A program made the translations under genes and the position numbers. From contig LCZK01000010.1 of the NCBI GenBank assembly GCA_001025035.1, positions 682,001 to 746,000 on the forward strand: 64,000 nucleotides of DNA. Reading direction: 5' to 3'. Of this stretch, positions 19,716 through 28,706 are shown one piece after another; within the stretch, counting starts at the first letter, position 1; each line of letters begins with the position of its first letter. The stretch comes from Actinobacteria bacterium IMCC26207. GTDB lineage: Bacteria; Actinomycetota; Acidimicrobiia; Acidimicrobiales; Microtrichaceae. The notes beneath the pieces were generated by a model that was not told the origin of the DNA, made no database searches, and was given only the letters and a program-made list of their open reading frames with translations.

Positions 19716-21175
19716 CGGCGGACTGTTTCGTGATCACTGGCCCACTCGACGTCATCGGGTACCACTCCCCCGGGATAGGTCCGGGCCAAGTCATCTTGTG
19801 AGGGCGGACGTTGAGAACGCGACTCCTCGGGAAGCAGCGCAGAGATCGCTGACATCACTCGTTTGGTCTCTGAATCGACATCACCAGTTCCCAGTTCAAC
19901 GGGGGCACCCACCTTGATGCTGACCTTGGGCGGGCGCAGCACTTGAGTCACGTCTGGGAACCGTGAACTACGGGGCCAAACCTGTTCGGTTCCCCACAGC
20001 CCGATAGGAATAATCGGCGCACCCGTGGCTTGGGCTAGCCGAACTGCACCCCAACGACCCTGGAGTTCGGGATTAAAGAAGGCCGGGCCGCGTGGAATGG
20101 TTCCCTGAGGCATCAGCGCAACCATTTCGCCTGCTACTAGGGCGTCCTCGGCAGCTCGCAGAGGTGCGTCTGAGCCAGTCCCGCGGTCCACTCTGATTCC
20201 GCCAAGAGCAGTCACGACGTCACCCACAAGCGGGGCATCAAAGACCTCTTTTTTGCCAAGGAAGCGAGCGGGCCGACCCCGACGAGCAAGCAGAAATGAG
20301 ATTGCGAGCGGATCAAAATAAGAGCGATGGTTTCCTACCAGAATTGCTGGGCCATCTGTGGGCAGATTCTCGAGCCCGTCGATACCAAAGCGAACCCAGG
20401 GGAAGAGCTGTGGCTGGGCCAGCACGAGCAGCAAGCGTTGCGGCTCAATGCCTGCAAACTTGGGCACACCTGGGGGTACGTCGAAGTGCATGACTGGCCA
20501 ACGTCGGATCGTGGCCTGAGCAAACATCCGCGGGTCTGGATTTACTGCGCGCGGGTTGGCAACGATGGACAACAAGGGGACGTCGTAATAGCTATCGGAG
20601 TAGGCATAGCTCTCATCTAGGTCCACCTGATGGTCCTGTGCCCACTGCCGTACTGCTCGGGCCTTACCCTTACCCCACACAAATTCGCCATCGATGGTTC
20701 CGTCATACTGGCCGCTGCTGTGGCCGTAACGAGTTGCCACTACATCATCAAAGGACAGGGCCTCGGCTAGTGGCGCAATCAGATCCGCAGGTGTGGTGGT
20801 AGCCATGACCAGTTTGCGACCGGCAGCGCGATGCTCCTCGATCTCTTGTAGTGCGAAGGGCAGAACTGACTGCAAGAGCTGAGCCGTTGCGATGTCTGCT
20901 GCCTCTTGAACGAGTTCAATAGGCCATCCCCGTGCAGCGCGTGCACCTTGTCGGGAAATCATCATGGATGGCCAAGTTTCACCGATGAGATTAAAAATCC
21001 CGAATGCCACCGACTCGATTCCCGAGGTCGAACCGGACAGCAGCCCAACCCGCCTAAGTGCATCACTAATGATCGGTCCGCTTGCTCCAGCTAGCAGTGT
21101 CCGGTCAAGATCAAAGAATGCTGCACCCGTAGTGGATGACGGGGCACTGCTGCTGCCGTTCTGCGATGTCTGCAT
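19700..21175 (-). CDS. HAD-type phosphatase fused to PlsC-type 1-acylglycerol-3-phosphate acyltransferase
   Basis: The 491-residue protein joins two lipid-linked domains. The N-terminal HAD-IB domain (about residues 17-215) has FFDLDRTLLAGASG and the later VATRYGHSSG and YAYSDSYYDVPLL segments, as in phosphoserine-phosphatase-like enzymes. The C-terminal PlsC domain (about 265-450) has the His-x4-Asp motif VGNHRSYFDPLAIS, then GGIRVDRGTGSD and MPQGTIPRG. Similar HAD-PlsC fusions are known in mycobacteria. It would act in phospholipid synthesis at the membrane. The 3' end runs into a 15-bp tandem array. A 6C-type RNA is encoded upstream on the same strand, so read-through into this gene is possible. 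Confidence 0.92.
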   Translation of the reverse strand: MQTSQNGSSSAPSSTTGAAFFDLDRTLLAGASGPIISDALRRVGLLSGSTSGIESVAFGIFNLIGETWPSMMISRQGARAARGWPIELVQEAADIATAQLLQSVLPFALQEIEEHRAAGRKLVMATTTPADLIAPLAEALSFDDVVATRYGHSSGQYDGTIDGEFVWGKGKARAVRQWAQDHQVDLDESYAYSDSYYDVPLLSIVANPRAVNPDPRMFAQATIRRWPVMHFDVPPGVPKFAGIEPQRLLLVLAQPQLFPWVRFGIDGLENLPTDGPAILVGNHRSYFDPLAISFLLARRGRPARFLGKKEVFDAPLVGDVVTALGGIRVDRGTGSDAPLRAAEDALVAGEMVALMPQGTIPRGPAFFNPELQGRWGAVRLAQATGAPIIPIGLWGTEQVWPRSSRFPDVTQVLRPPKVSIKVGAPVELGTGDVDSETKRVMSAISALLPEESRSQRPPSQDDLARTYPGGVVPDDVEWASDHETVRRPGTD

Positions 21176-21227
21176 GAGCAGAGAGTACTGCCGAAATCCT
21201 CAAATTACCTGACGTCGATTGGCTCTG

Positions 21228-21353
21228 GGTAAAAAGGCCGAAGGACTGGCGGGGGGAGCCAGTCCTTCAGCAGTTGAGCCATCAGATCGGGGGGAGATCC
21301 GATGACTCTGGCACGAGGGGGGCTTGCGCCCGCACCCTCGGCGTTTGTTTATG
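21228..21353 (-). ncRNA. 6C-type small RNA (C-rich loops)
   Basis: On the minus strand three hairpins follow one another. The first closes over a CCCCCC-containing 3' arm (CGAGGG with CCCTCG). The second is CGGATC / GATCTG around the loop TCCCCCC. The third is an 11-bp perfect stem (GAAGGACTGGC / GCCAGTCCTTC, plus positions 21240-21268) again with the loop TCCCCCC, followed by a T5 run at 21235-21231. Two hairpins with loops of six or more C residues define the actinobacterial 6C RNA family. In mycobacteria that RNA also lies beside a HAD phosphatase gene. A promoter with 17-nt spacing sits directly upstream. Ends are estimates. Confidence 0.8.
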
Positions 21354-21359
21354 AATACT

Positions 21360-21388
21360 AAGATAGCCTTAAGCAAGCAATCTATCAA
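21360..21388 (-). promoter_or_regulatory. Promoter of the 6C-type RNA
   Basis: On the minus strand TTGATA (plus positions 21388-21383) is separated by exactly 17 nt from TATCTT (21365-21360). This is a near-consensus sigma-70 promoter and would start transcription near 21353, just before the first hairpin. Confidence 0.65.
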
Positions 21389-21408
21389 GCACCTTGTTCA
21401 GATAGTTG

Positions 21409-21427
21409 CTATCTCTATTTATGATAG
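21409..21427 (+). promoter_or_regulatory. Putative LysR-type regulator binding site
   Basis: CTATC (21409-21413) and GATAG (21423-21427) form an interrupted palindrome containing ATC-N9-GAT, the classic LysR-family box. It overlaps a second palindrome GATAGTTGCTATC at 21401-21413 and ends 9 bp before the lysR ATG, consistent with autoregulation. It is also about 20 bp from the 6C RNA -35 box. Confidence 0.55.
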
Positions 21428-21436
21428 AAAGTGTCC

Positions 21437-22360
21437 ATGGACCGCAAGCAACTCAAAGCCTTTATGGCAGTGGTCGAACTGCACTCCTTCTCGGCTGCGG
21501 CTCGTTCCCTCGATACGGTGCAATCGAACGTATCCGCTCACGTCGCAAGGTTAGAAAGCGAGTTGGGCGTCACCCTGATTGACCGGGCAACTACCGAGCC
21601 AACTGATGAAGGCCGAGCAGTACTCAATCGTGCCCGCCGCATCGAGGCCGAGTTTGAGGCTCTGGACTCAGATGTTGCCTCACTACGAGACGAAGTCTCT
21701 GGAACAGTCCGGTTGGGCAGCATTGGTACAGTTACCCGCTGGCTGGTTCCCCCGTTACTCAACGAATTGGCGCTGCAGTTTCCGCTTGTCTCGGTCGTCA
21801 TCTTGGATGCCACGACGAGTTCACTCGTATTGAACCTGCTCTCAGGTGCCGTCGACCTTGCAGTGTTGAACCTGCCTCTCGATGAGGTAGAGGTTCGGGT
21901 AGACCCGCTCTTCGACGAGGATCGCGTGCTGATCGCCCCGAGTACGCACCCCCTCTTTGCCTACGAAACCGTCAGCATTGAAGAGGCTGTGCATCATGAA
22001 CTCCTGCTCGAAGCCCCGGGGAGCCCCTTTCGAACTCAGCTAGAAGAAGTCGCAGCACAGCAAGGGGTTCGACTGCGACCCAAGGCGCAGTTCGATGGCA
22101 TGCGTCTGCTCGCCTCGCTGGTGTTCAGTGGTTTCGGAGCCGGAATTGTGCCCGCTTCTGCCGCTCCCGCAGGTCTGGCTGGCGACTGGCGACGAGTCCC
22201 ACTTACTGGCGCCGAGGGACGCTCAGTCGGCCTTGGAGTTCGTCGGCGCAGCTTTCCCTCTGCTGCACAGCGAGTTGTTGCCGACACGATTCGTACAGTC
22301 ATTGAGCGTGAAGCTGCCGGGCCATCTGGTATCTATCCGGCCGCAACGATAGGCAGCTGA
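21437..22360 (+). CDS. LysR-family transcriptional regulator
   Basis: The product (307 aa from the ATG at 21437; a GTG two codons earlier is possible) has the LysR N-terminal helix-turn-helix (MDRKQLKAFMAVVELHSFSA, ARSLDTVQSNVSAHVARLE) and a substrate-binding-like effector domain (TVRLGSIGTVTRWLVPPLL onward to about residue 295). The C-terminal half has Arg/Ala-rich low-identity sequence. It is divergent from the 6C RNA and HAD-PlsC gene and upstream of citrate synthase. The target and ligand cannot be deduced; the palindromes before it suggest autoregulation. Confidence 0.9.
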   Translation: MDRKQLKAFMAVVELHSFSAAARSLDTVQSNVSAHVARLESELGVTLIDRATTEPTDEGRAVLNRARRIEAEFEALDSDVASLRDEVSGTVRLGSIGTVTRWLVPPLLNELALQFPLVSVVILDATTSSLVLNLLSGAVDLAVLNLPLDEVEVRVDPLFDEDRVLIAPSTHPLFAYETVSIEEAVHHELLLEAPGSPFRTQLEEVAAQQGVRLRPKAQFDGMRLLASLVFSGFGAGIVPASAAPAGLAGDWRRVPLTGAEGRSVGLGVRRRSFPSAAQRVVADTIRTVIEREAAGPSGIYPAATIGS

Positions 22361-22437
22361 CCCACCTGCATGCCGCGTCATGGAACCCTCCACAGAGGTT
22401 CTAAGATGCACCACGAGTAGACCTCAGGAGAGCAGAC

Positions 22438-23724
22438 GTGGCCGAGACAATCACCATCACCGATAATCGAACCGGTGAAGCAGTAGAGATCCCAATCCTC
22501 AACGGCGGAGTTGACTCCAAAGAGTGGAGCAAGTTGTTGCCAGGAGTCTGGTTCCAGGACCCCTCCTTTGGCACCACCTCAGGGGCATCCTCTGCAATCA
22601 CCGAACTCGATGGCGAAAACGGCATCCTGCGTTACCGCGGATACCCGATTGAACAACTGGCCCAACATTCGAGCTATCTCGAGGTTGCCTACCTGCTGAT
22701 CTTCGGGGACCTTCCAACCCCTGAGGAGTTTGAGGCTTGGCGCTACGAGATCACACACCACACGTTCATCCACGAGAACCTTCGCAAGCACTTTATGGAG
22801 GGCTTCCACCACGATGCTCATCCGATGGGAATGTTGGTCTCGACCATTGCGGCGCTGTCCACCTTCTACCCAGAAGCGAAAGACATTGAAGACCCGAATG
22901 TCGTGATGAAACAGGTCATCCGCCTGATTGCGAAAATGCCTACGTTGGCCGCTGGCGCTTACCGCCATTCAGCTGGAATGCCATTCGTCTACCCAGACAA
23001 CAGCTTGGACTTTGCTGCCAACTTCTTGTCCATGATGTGGAAAACAGCCGAGCCTCGCTACGACGCCAACCCCGTGCTGTCGCGTGCCCTTGACGTGTTG
23101 TTCATTCTGCACGCTGACCATGAGCAGAACTGTTCCACCACAGCAATGCGAACCGTTGGGTCCTCTCATGCCGACCCATACATTGCAACTGCTGCCGCGA
23201 CTGCGGCGCTGTACGGCCCTCGTCATGGTGGTGCCAATGAAGCCGTCATCAAGATGCTCAACGTGATCGGCTCTATCGACAACGTGCAGTCCTATGTGGA
23301 TGCCGTCAAGCGTGGCGAGATGCGTCTGCAGGGCTTCGGCCACCGGGTGTACAAGAACTACGACCCACGTGCTCGCATCATCAAGAAGACTGCCGATGAG
23401 GTGTTTGAAGTAACCGGCAAGAGCCCGCTGCTAGATATTGCGCTCAAGCTTGAAGAGGTCGCCTTGAGCGACGAGTACTTCTTGAGTCGCAAGCTGTACC
23501 CAAATGTGGACTTCTACTCAGGGCTCATCTATCAGGCGATGGGCTTTCCGATGGAGATGTTCACAGTGCTGTTTGCCATTCCGCGTACTGCCGGGTGGCT
23601 AGCTCACTACATCGAACTGCTCGACCAAGATTCCCGCATCTGTCGGCCGCGCCAGCTGTATATCGGTAAGCCGGAGCGTGAGTATGCACCCATCGAGACT
23701 CGTAACGGCTCGCAGGCTGGATGA
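22438..23724 (+). CDS. gltA: Citrate synthase (type II)
   Basis: GltA condenses oxaloacetate and acetyl-CoA at the entry of the TCA cycle. The 428-residue length fits the hexameric bacterial type. It begins at a GTG with CAGGAGAG upstream. Catalytic and substrate residues appear in FILHADHEQNCSTTAMRTVG, LQGFGHRVYKNYDPRA and the aspartate of NVDFYSGLIYQAMGF. The N-terminal beta-sandwich (ITDNRTGEAVEIPIL) is present. The stop overlaps the ATG of a DUF971 gene by 4 bp, so the two are coupled. Aconitase lies 5 kb upstream on the same strand. Confidence 0.96.
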   Translation: MAETITITDNRTGEAVEIPILNGGVDSKEWSKLLPGVWFQDPSFGTTSGASSAITELDGENGILRYRGYPIEQLAQHSSYLEVAYLLIFGDLPTPEEFEAWRYEITHHTFIHENLRKHFMEGFHHDAHPMGMLVSTIAALSTFYPEAKDIEDPNVVMKQVIRLIAKMPTLAAGAYRHSAGMPFVYPDNSLDFAANFLSMMWKTAEPRYDANPVLSRALDVLFILHADHEQNCSTTAMRTVGSSHADPYIATAAATAALYGPRHGGANEAVIKMLNVIGSIDNVQSYVDAVKRGEMRLQGFGHRVYKNYDPRARIIKKTADEVFEVTGKSPLLDIALKLEEVALSDEYFLSRKLYPNVDFYSGLIYQAMGFPMEMFTVLFAIPRTAGWLAHYIELLDQDSRICRPRQLYIGKPEREYAPIETRNGSQAG

Positions 23725-24083
23725 GTCCCTCTGCCTCAGAGCGCCAGCCGGATGTCACCGACATCACCATCGAGAGGGCGACTATGGAACTCCGGTTGGA
23801 GTTCGATGACGGCCTCAGTGGAACGATTGGGCTCACCGAGCTGCGACTGAACTGCCCCTGTGCTACCTGCCGCGCAGCCCGACAGGCTGGGCGAGCGCCG
23901 TGGCCGACTTCGAATAGTCAGCAGACCCTTGAACTCACCGATGCCTCCCTAGTAGGCGCTTGGGGACTTGGAATCACCTGGAACGATGGCCATGCCACGG
24001 GCATCTACCCCTTTGCTTCGCTGCATGATTGGATTCGCCTCGGCCGCCCCGGCTTCACACCCGATTCTGGACTAGGAAACTAA
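23721..24083 (+). CDS. DUF971 domain protein (GBBH-like N-terminal domain)
   Basis: The 120-residue protein has the DUF971 pattern. An RATMELRLEFDDGLSGTIG strand is followed by ELRLNCPCATCRAARQ with a Cys-x2-Cys-type cluster, then GAWGLGITWNDGHATGIYPF and LHDWIRLG. The fold is the N-terminal domain of gamma-butyrobetaine hydroxylase, which binds zinc; free-standing versions are often near iron-sulfur or respiratory genes. Its ATG overlaps the gltA stop. The role here is unknown. Confidence 0.85.
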   Translation: MSPSASERQPDVTDITIERATMELRLEFDDGLSGTIGLTELRLNCPCATCRAARQAGRAPWPTSNSQQTLELTDASLVGAWGLGITWNDGHATGIYPFASLHDWIRLGRPGFTPDSGLGN

Positions 24084-24090
24084 CCAGCGC

Positions 24091-25233
24091 ATGGAGTTTC
24101 GCCTGAGCCCCGAGTTGCAAGCGCTCTCGGATGAGGCCCATGCCGTAGGTCGCAGAGCAGCGGAGCGCCAAGAGATTCGCGAGGACTCTTGGCTGATTGG
24201 CACCTCACTGGAGTTCTCCGAGGAGTTGGCTCAGCGCGGTTGGCTCGGGATGACCTGGCCCGTGGACCAAGGTGGGGGCGGCCGGACTGCTCTGGAACGG
24301 TTCGTGGTTTTTGAAGCCCTGATTGCTGAGGGTGCCCCCGTTGCAACCTCATGGTTTGCCGACCGACAGATCGGACCAACCCTGATGCAGTTCGGAACGC
24401 AACAGCAGTGCGACCGTTGGCTTCCGGACATCATTTCTGGAACATCTGCTTGGTGTATCGGTATGAGCGAACCTGCGGCGGGGTCAGATGTCGCAGCGTT
24501 GCAAACCAGCGCTGTGAGCGTGCCCGGCCATGAGGATAGGTCCAACACCGCTGGGTGGGTGGTGAACGGGCAGAAAGTCTGGACTTCCGGTGCTGCCCAA
24601 GCTGACTGGTGCTATCTGATTGCTCGCACCGATCCGTCTGCGGCCCCCCACGCTGGGCTGTCTGAGTTTGTCGTTGACATGTCATCTCCCGGCATAGAAG
24701 TGCGGCCGATTCTGGACGCAACTGGCAACGCCCACTTTTGCGAGGTGTTCTTTAGTGATGTTGAGGTTCCAGCAGATCACCTGGTTGGCACCTTGAACGG
24801 AAGCTTCAAACAAGTCATGCGACAGATGGAACACGAGCGTGGAGGCATTGATCGACTGGTCTCAAACCGAGCCCTGTACTTGGATGCAGTGCAGCAGGCT
24901 GACATGCGCGACCCACTCATCCGTAACGAGTTTGCGGCCTTGGAATCGGGCTACACAATCGGCCGACTCTTGGTGCTGAGAGAGGTTCTTCAACAGGCAC
25001 CTGCAGGCTTCTCGGCAGCGACCAAGACTATCTGCACCGAGTTTGAGCAGCGAGTAGCCGAGTTCTGTCTGCGAGTTGCCGGAGCTGAGGCCATGTGTTC
25101 TGGCCGAGTTGCACGAAATATCTGTTACGCACCCGCCTACACAATCATGGGTGGAACTACCAACATCTTGCGCAACATCGTGGCAGAGCGGATGCTGGGC
25201 CTACCGAAGGAACCGGTGCAGCGTGGCTCGTGA
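24091..25233 (+). CDS. Acyl-CoA dehydrogenase
   Basis: The 380-residue flavoprotein has the three-domain acyl-CoA dehydrogenase layout. The N-terminal helices contain RGWLGMTWPVDQGGGG. The central beta domain has CIGMSEPAAGSDVAAL and NGQKVWTSGA. The C-terminal helical domain ends with YAPAYTIMGGTTNILRNIVA. The usual catalytic glutamate position of the short-chain enzymes (AYQ-I-GG region) reads as APAYTIMGG, so the base may sit elsewhere, as in long-chain or steroid-type homologues. It follows DUF971 by 7 bp and overlaps the next gene. The substrate is unknown. Confidence 0.92.
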   Translation: MEFRLSPELQALSDEAHAVGRRAAERQEIREDSWLIGTSLEFSEELAQRGWLGMTWPVDQGGGGRTALERFVVFEALIAEGAPVATSWFADRQIGPTLMQFGTQQQCDRWLPDIISGTSAWCIGMSEPAAGSDVAALQTSAVSVPGHEDRSNTAGWVVNGQKVWTSGAAQADWCYLIARTDPSAAPHAGLSEFVVDMSSPGIEVRPILDATGNAHFCEVFFSDVEVPADHLVGTLNGSFKQVMRQMEHERGGIDRLVSNRALYLDAVQQADMRDPLIRNEFAALESGYTIGRLLVLREVLQQAPAGFSAATKTICTEFEQRVAEFCLRVAGAEAMCSGRVARNICYAPAYTIMGGTTNILRNIVAERMLGLPKEPVQRGS

Positions 25234-27031
25234 ATCGACTCCAGTATCTCAAGCAGACGGGAGTACTGAGCTAGCTCAGATCTGTGCTGAGTTCTGGGCT
25301 CTGTCGCTGGAGAACAGCCCGCTCTCTGCGACTCTGCTTGGAGTTCACGATTTCGACGATCACCTTGACGACTTGTCGCTAGATGCTGAGCAAGATCACC
25401 GCGCAGCGCTGAATGGGTTGCGCCTGCGTAGCTCGGCGCTCAGTGATGCCAACCTGAGCATGGCAGATACGGTGACACGCTCAGTTCTTCTTCATCAGCT
25501 GCAAACGGGTATCGAATCAGCGGACTTGCGTCTGATTGAACTTGCCTCAGATCAGATGGACGGCCCGCACGCAGCGCTGCTCATGCTCGCCCCGCAACTC
25601 ACGTACCCAGAGCCTGAACATGCTCAGGCAGCTTTGGTTCGCTACGCCCAGGTCCCTCGAATGCTGAGCCAAGCAATACAGCGATTCAGCGCAGGCCTTG
25701 CGGTGGGGCGAACCCCTTCTGAGCGGGTCATTGGCCGGTCGCTGCACTCACTGGATTCCTATCTGGCTTCTAGCCCCGATGAGGATCCATTCCTCGCGGC
25801 GGGACTACCCGAGGGGTGGTCCGGGGCAGAGCAGTGGCAGAGTCAGATGGCTCAGCTGGTTCGGGAATGCATTCGGCCCGCGTTTGGGGAGTATCGCGAT
25901 GCGCTTCGCGATCAGATCGCCCCGTCAGCTCGCCCAGATGATCAGGCCGGATGGTGCTGGCTTCCTGACGGGCAGGAGTTGTACGCGGCGCTCATCCGTT
26001 CGCACACCACCTGTGAACTCTCAGCCAGCGAACTGCACGAGCTCGGCCGGCAGCACACCGAGGTCACCTTGCCCGCAGAGTATTTGGCGTTGGCCGAACA
26101 ACAGCCAGACCCAAAGGATGAACTCTCGGCAAGCTTCAAGACTCTGCAGAACAAGCCAGCGTCGGATCAGAACGCTGCCTCAGACAATCTTGCGGCCATC
26201 TTTGAGTGTCTGCGCACCAACCCCGCGCTGCGCCATGCGGACGCAGCCGAGATTGTTGAACTTGCCGAGCGCAGTGTGGCTCGGGCGACGCAGGGACTTC
26301 CCGAGTTCTTTTCTTTGCTACCAAGTTCGCCGTGTTTGGTGTCTCCGATCCCCGAGTTCCTAGCCGCCGATGCTCCCTACGCCTACTACTTTCCTCCAGC
26401 CATTGACGGAACGCGCCCTGGCACCTACTTCATCAACACTGCTCACCCTGAACAAGCCTCTCGCACTGAGGCCGAGTCGATTGCCTTCCATGAGGCCGTT
26501 CCCGGGCATCACCTACAAATTGCAATTAGTCAGGAACTCACAGGACTCCCGGAGTTTCAACGTCACGATGGCCCTACTGCGTACATCGAGGGATGGGCCC
26601 TGTACGCCGAACGCCTTGCCGATGAGATGGGCTTGTATTCAGACCGGGTTGCCCGATTTGGAATGCTGGCCGCTGACTCGTGGCGATCTGCCCGTCTTGT
26701 GGTCGACACCGGACTGCATGCACTGGGTTGGTCACGCCAACGTGCCATTGATTACTTCGAGTTGCACACACCCGTTCCAAAGGATCAGATACCCGGTGAA
26801 GTGGATCGCTACTTGGCCATCCCCGGCCAAGCGCTCTCGTACAAGGTTGGGCAACTTGAGTTCTTGCGACTGCGTTCTTATGCAGAGGTAGCCCTCGGGG
26901 ATCGCTTTGATCTGCCGCTATTCCATGACACGGTGCTGGGGTCCGGAGCGGTCACCTTGCCGGTGCTAGCTGACCTTGTCGAGGCATGGGTAGCTGTGCA
27001 GTCAGCCCGCCCAGTCAGCGAGTCTGACTGA
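25223..27031 (+). CDS. DUF885 family protein, probable metal-dependent hydrolase
   Basis: I chose the GTG at 25223 (602 aa, VARESTPVSQADGSTELAQI), which has GAAGG upstream and overlaps the acyl-CoA dehydrogenase end by 11 bp. The frame is open to 25076, but that part is antisense-like noise over the previous gene. The family hallmark is the AFHEAVPGHHLQIA metal-binding motif near residue 425, followed by YIEGWALYAERLADEMG and a GQALSYKVGQLEFL segment. DUF885 proteins resemble thermolysin-type peptidases and lack a signal peptide here. The substrate is unknown. The 3' end overlaps the convergent hydrolase gene by 17 bp. Confidence 0.88.
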   Translation: MARESTPVSQADGSTELAQICAEFWALSLENSPLSATLLGVHDFDDHLDDLSLDAEQDHRAALNGLRLRSSALSDANLSMADTVTRSVLLHQLQTGIESADLRLIELASDQMDGPHAALLMLAPQLTYPEPEHAQAALVRYAQVPRMLSQAIQRFSAGLAVGRTPSERVIGRSLHSLDSYLASSPDEDPFLAAGLPEGWSGAEQWQSQMAQLVRECIRPAFGEYRDALRDQIAPSARPDDQAGWCWLPDGQELYAALIRSHTTCELSASELHELGRQHTEVTLPAEYLALAEQQPDPKDELSASFKTLQNKPASDQNAASDNLAAIFECLRTNPALRHADAAEIVELAERSVARATQGLPEFFSLLPSSPCLVSPIPEFLAADAPYAYYFPPAIDGTRPGTYFINTAHPEQASRTEAESIAFHEAVPGHHLQIAISQELTGLPEFQRHDGPTAYIEGWALYAERLADEMGLYSDRVARFGMLAADSWRSARLVVDTGLHALGWSRQRAIDYFELHTPVPKDQIPGEVDRYLAIPGQALSYKVGQLEFLRLRSYAEVALGDRFDLPLFHDTVLGSGAVTLPVLADLVEAWVAVQSARPVSESD

Positions 27032-28007
27032 GTTCCTCGTTCAGAATGCTGGCCAATTCAATGGGGCGATCACCTTGGATACTGTGGCCAGCACCTTCGA
27101 TGACCTGCACGCGAGCCTCGGGTTGGCGAACGAGAAGCTCAGCCACATCGTCATCGTCGACGACTGGACTGAGCGCACCCCTGAGCAACAGGTAGGGCGC
27201 TTGAACATCAGCAACCTCTCCCCACAGATCCCCCGAGAACGTTGCTGCGTCGCCATCTTCAGGATTAGCGATTGACTCCTGCAGGATTGGCCGGCGGTCA
27301 TAATTCCACTCCCAAGAGCCATCCGGGAGTCGGTGCGCATTGTGCAAAATACCGCGTCGCAACGAATCGGCAGACCGGGTGGGGTTGAACTCTGCAGTTC
27401 GGTCGAAGATCTCTGTAAAGGATGCGAAGTGCTGAGGCCCTTCAATGAACGCGTGGACTTCGGCTGCTTTGTTACGAGTAACTCCGGGTGTCACATCAAT
27501 GATCACGAGCCGTTCAACTAGCCACGGGTAGGTGGCAGCCAGGACGTTTGCAGTGAGTCCGCCTAGCGACATTCCGACAAGCACTGTTGCCGCCGGGGCA
27601 AATTTGTCAATCATCGCAGCAGCATCATCAGCATTGTTCACTGGCCCGTACGCACCATCACTTCGCCAATCCGACTGCCCGTGCCCGGCTAAGTCGATCG
27701 CAAGGATTGAGCAAGGTCGGAGCGCTAGCGCGACCGTGTCCCAGGTATGCGCGTTTTGTGCCCCGCCGTGCAGAAGTACCAACTCTGGCGGGCCATCGCC
27801 CCATTTCAATGCTGAAGCCTGCCTTCCATCAGGCAGTTCATGGCTCACTCGTGCGACCTGAGCCTGGCCATCCCATGCCAAAGCGAACTCTTCGCAGTTT
27901 CCTGCGAAATATGAGAACTCGTCATAGACAAACTCCGCCGAGTCGGGATTATCGCTTGAGGAAGGGACTTGCGAATCAGGGGTGTTCTGTTCAGCCATGG
28001 TGGTCAT
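27015..28007 (-). CDS. Alpha/beta hydrolase
   Basis: The product has the alpha/beta-hydrolase order of motifs: oxyanion turn ELVLLHGGAQNAHTWD, LAIDLAGHGQSDW, nucleophile elbow VLVGMSLGGLTAN, and a C-terminal acid and histidine in VVDDDDVAELL and EGAGHSIQGDRP. I place the start at the ATG at 28007 (330 aa); ATG 27998 and an upstream codon at 28025 are alternatives, and an AGGAA site lies about 9 nt before 28007. The first 35 residues are acidic and disordered. The substrate cannot be predicted. It is divergent from the DUF2085-like membrane protein. Confidence 0.88.
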   Translation of the reverse strand: MTTMAEQNTPDSQVPSSSDNPDSAEFVYDEFSYFAGNCEEFALAWDGQAQVARVSHELPDGRQASALKWGDGPPELVLLHGGAQNAHTWDTVALALRPCSILAIDLAGHGQSDWRSDGAYGPVNNADDAAAMIDKFAPAATVLVGMSLGGLTANVLAATYPWLVERLVIIDVTPGVTRNKAAEVHAFIEGPQHFASFTEIFDRTAEFNPTRSADSLRRGILHNAHRLPDGSWEWNYDRRPILQESIANPEDGDAATFSGDLWGEVADVQAPYLLLRGALSPVVDDDDVAELLVRQPEARVQVIEGAGHSIQGDRPIELASILNEELSQTR

Positions 28008-28077
28008 CCTCGCGCGTTCCTGCACCCGGGGGCATCTGTTGTCTCAGGTTTGGTTGCATTCTGCCGATACAGAGAGG

Positions 28078-28665
28078 ATGACAGCGCCGGTGGATTCCCC
28101 GCATCTCCCCGGAGGGACTCATGTCAGCCCGCTGTGGTATTCCCACCACCATGAAGAGCAATACGACCGCTGCGTTCAAATAGGCAAACGACATGTGTGC
28201 CGACGTTGCGTGGTGTTGTATCCGCTCGTTCTGGTCAGTACAGCGGCCCTGATGGCCTTGGGAGTTTCGATTGGCCCCATTCTGGTTCTGGGAATGTGGA
28301 TACTTCCGCTTCCCATGACCTTGGACTGGATCGGCGAGTATCTCGGTCAGGTTCGCTACTCCCCGAGTCGCCAGGTACTACTGACGGCTCTTGCTGCGCC
28401 TGCTTTGGGCTGCGCATTCGCGCTGCACCTGCAACACGCATTCAGTCCAGTGGCACTTGCGCCGATGACTCTTTACGTTCTGCTGTGCTGCGCCGCTCTC
28501 CTATGGAGATCACGAAAAGCTAGGGAAGTCCGGGGATTCGAATCTACGAGCGAACCCGCTCAGGCGGCCCCTCTTGGCACCCAAGTTGAACCGCCGGAAT
28601 GGGAACAAGCCTTCCTGTCCGAGGAAGCCGAGCGCACTGCTGCTTTGCATGCACTCCTGAAATAG
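28078..28665 (+). CDS. DUF2085-like integral membrane protein
   Basis: The 195-residue protein has an N-terminal motif YSHHHEEQYDRCVQIG followed by HVCRRCVVLYP, i.e. histidines and a Cys-x2-Cys pair before four hydrophobic segments, which resembles the DUF2085 family. The C-terminal 45 residues are polar with a charged end. The ATG at 28078 has only GAGAGG immediately before it, so a different start is possible. Function is unknown; the Cys/His motif could bind a metal. Confidence 0.7.
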   Translation: MTAPVDSPHLPGGTHVSPLWYSHHHEEQYDRCVQIGKRHVCRRCVVLYPLVLVSTAALMALGVSIGPILVLGMWILPLPMTLDWIGEYLGQVRYSPSRQVLLTALAAPALGCAFALHLQHAFSPVALAPMTLYVLLCCAALLWRSRKAREVRGFESTSEPAQAAPLGTQVEPPEWEQAFLSEEAERTAALHALLK

Positions 28666-28706
28666 TTCGGACTCGTCACCTGCCAACGCCGCCACCGAAG
28701 AGCGTG

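Noticed and set aside
28520-28560. Possible tRNA T-loop (GGATTCGAATC)
   Set aside because: No cloverleaf can be built around it, and it lies inside the DUF2085-like gene.
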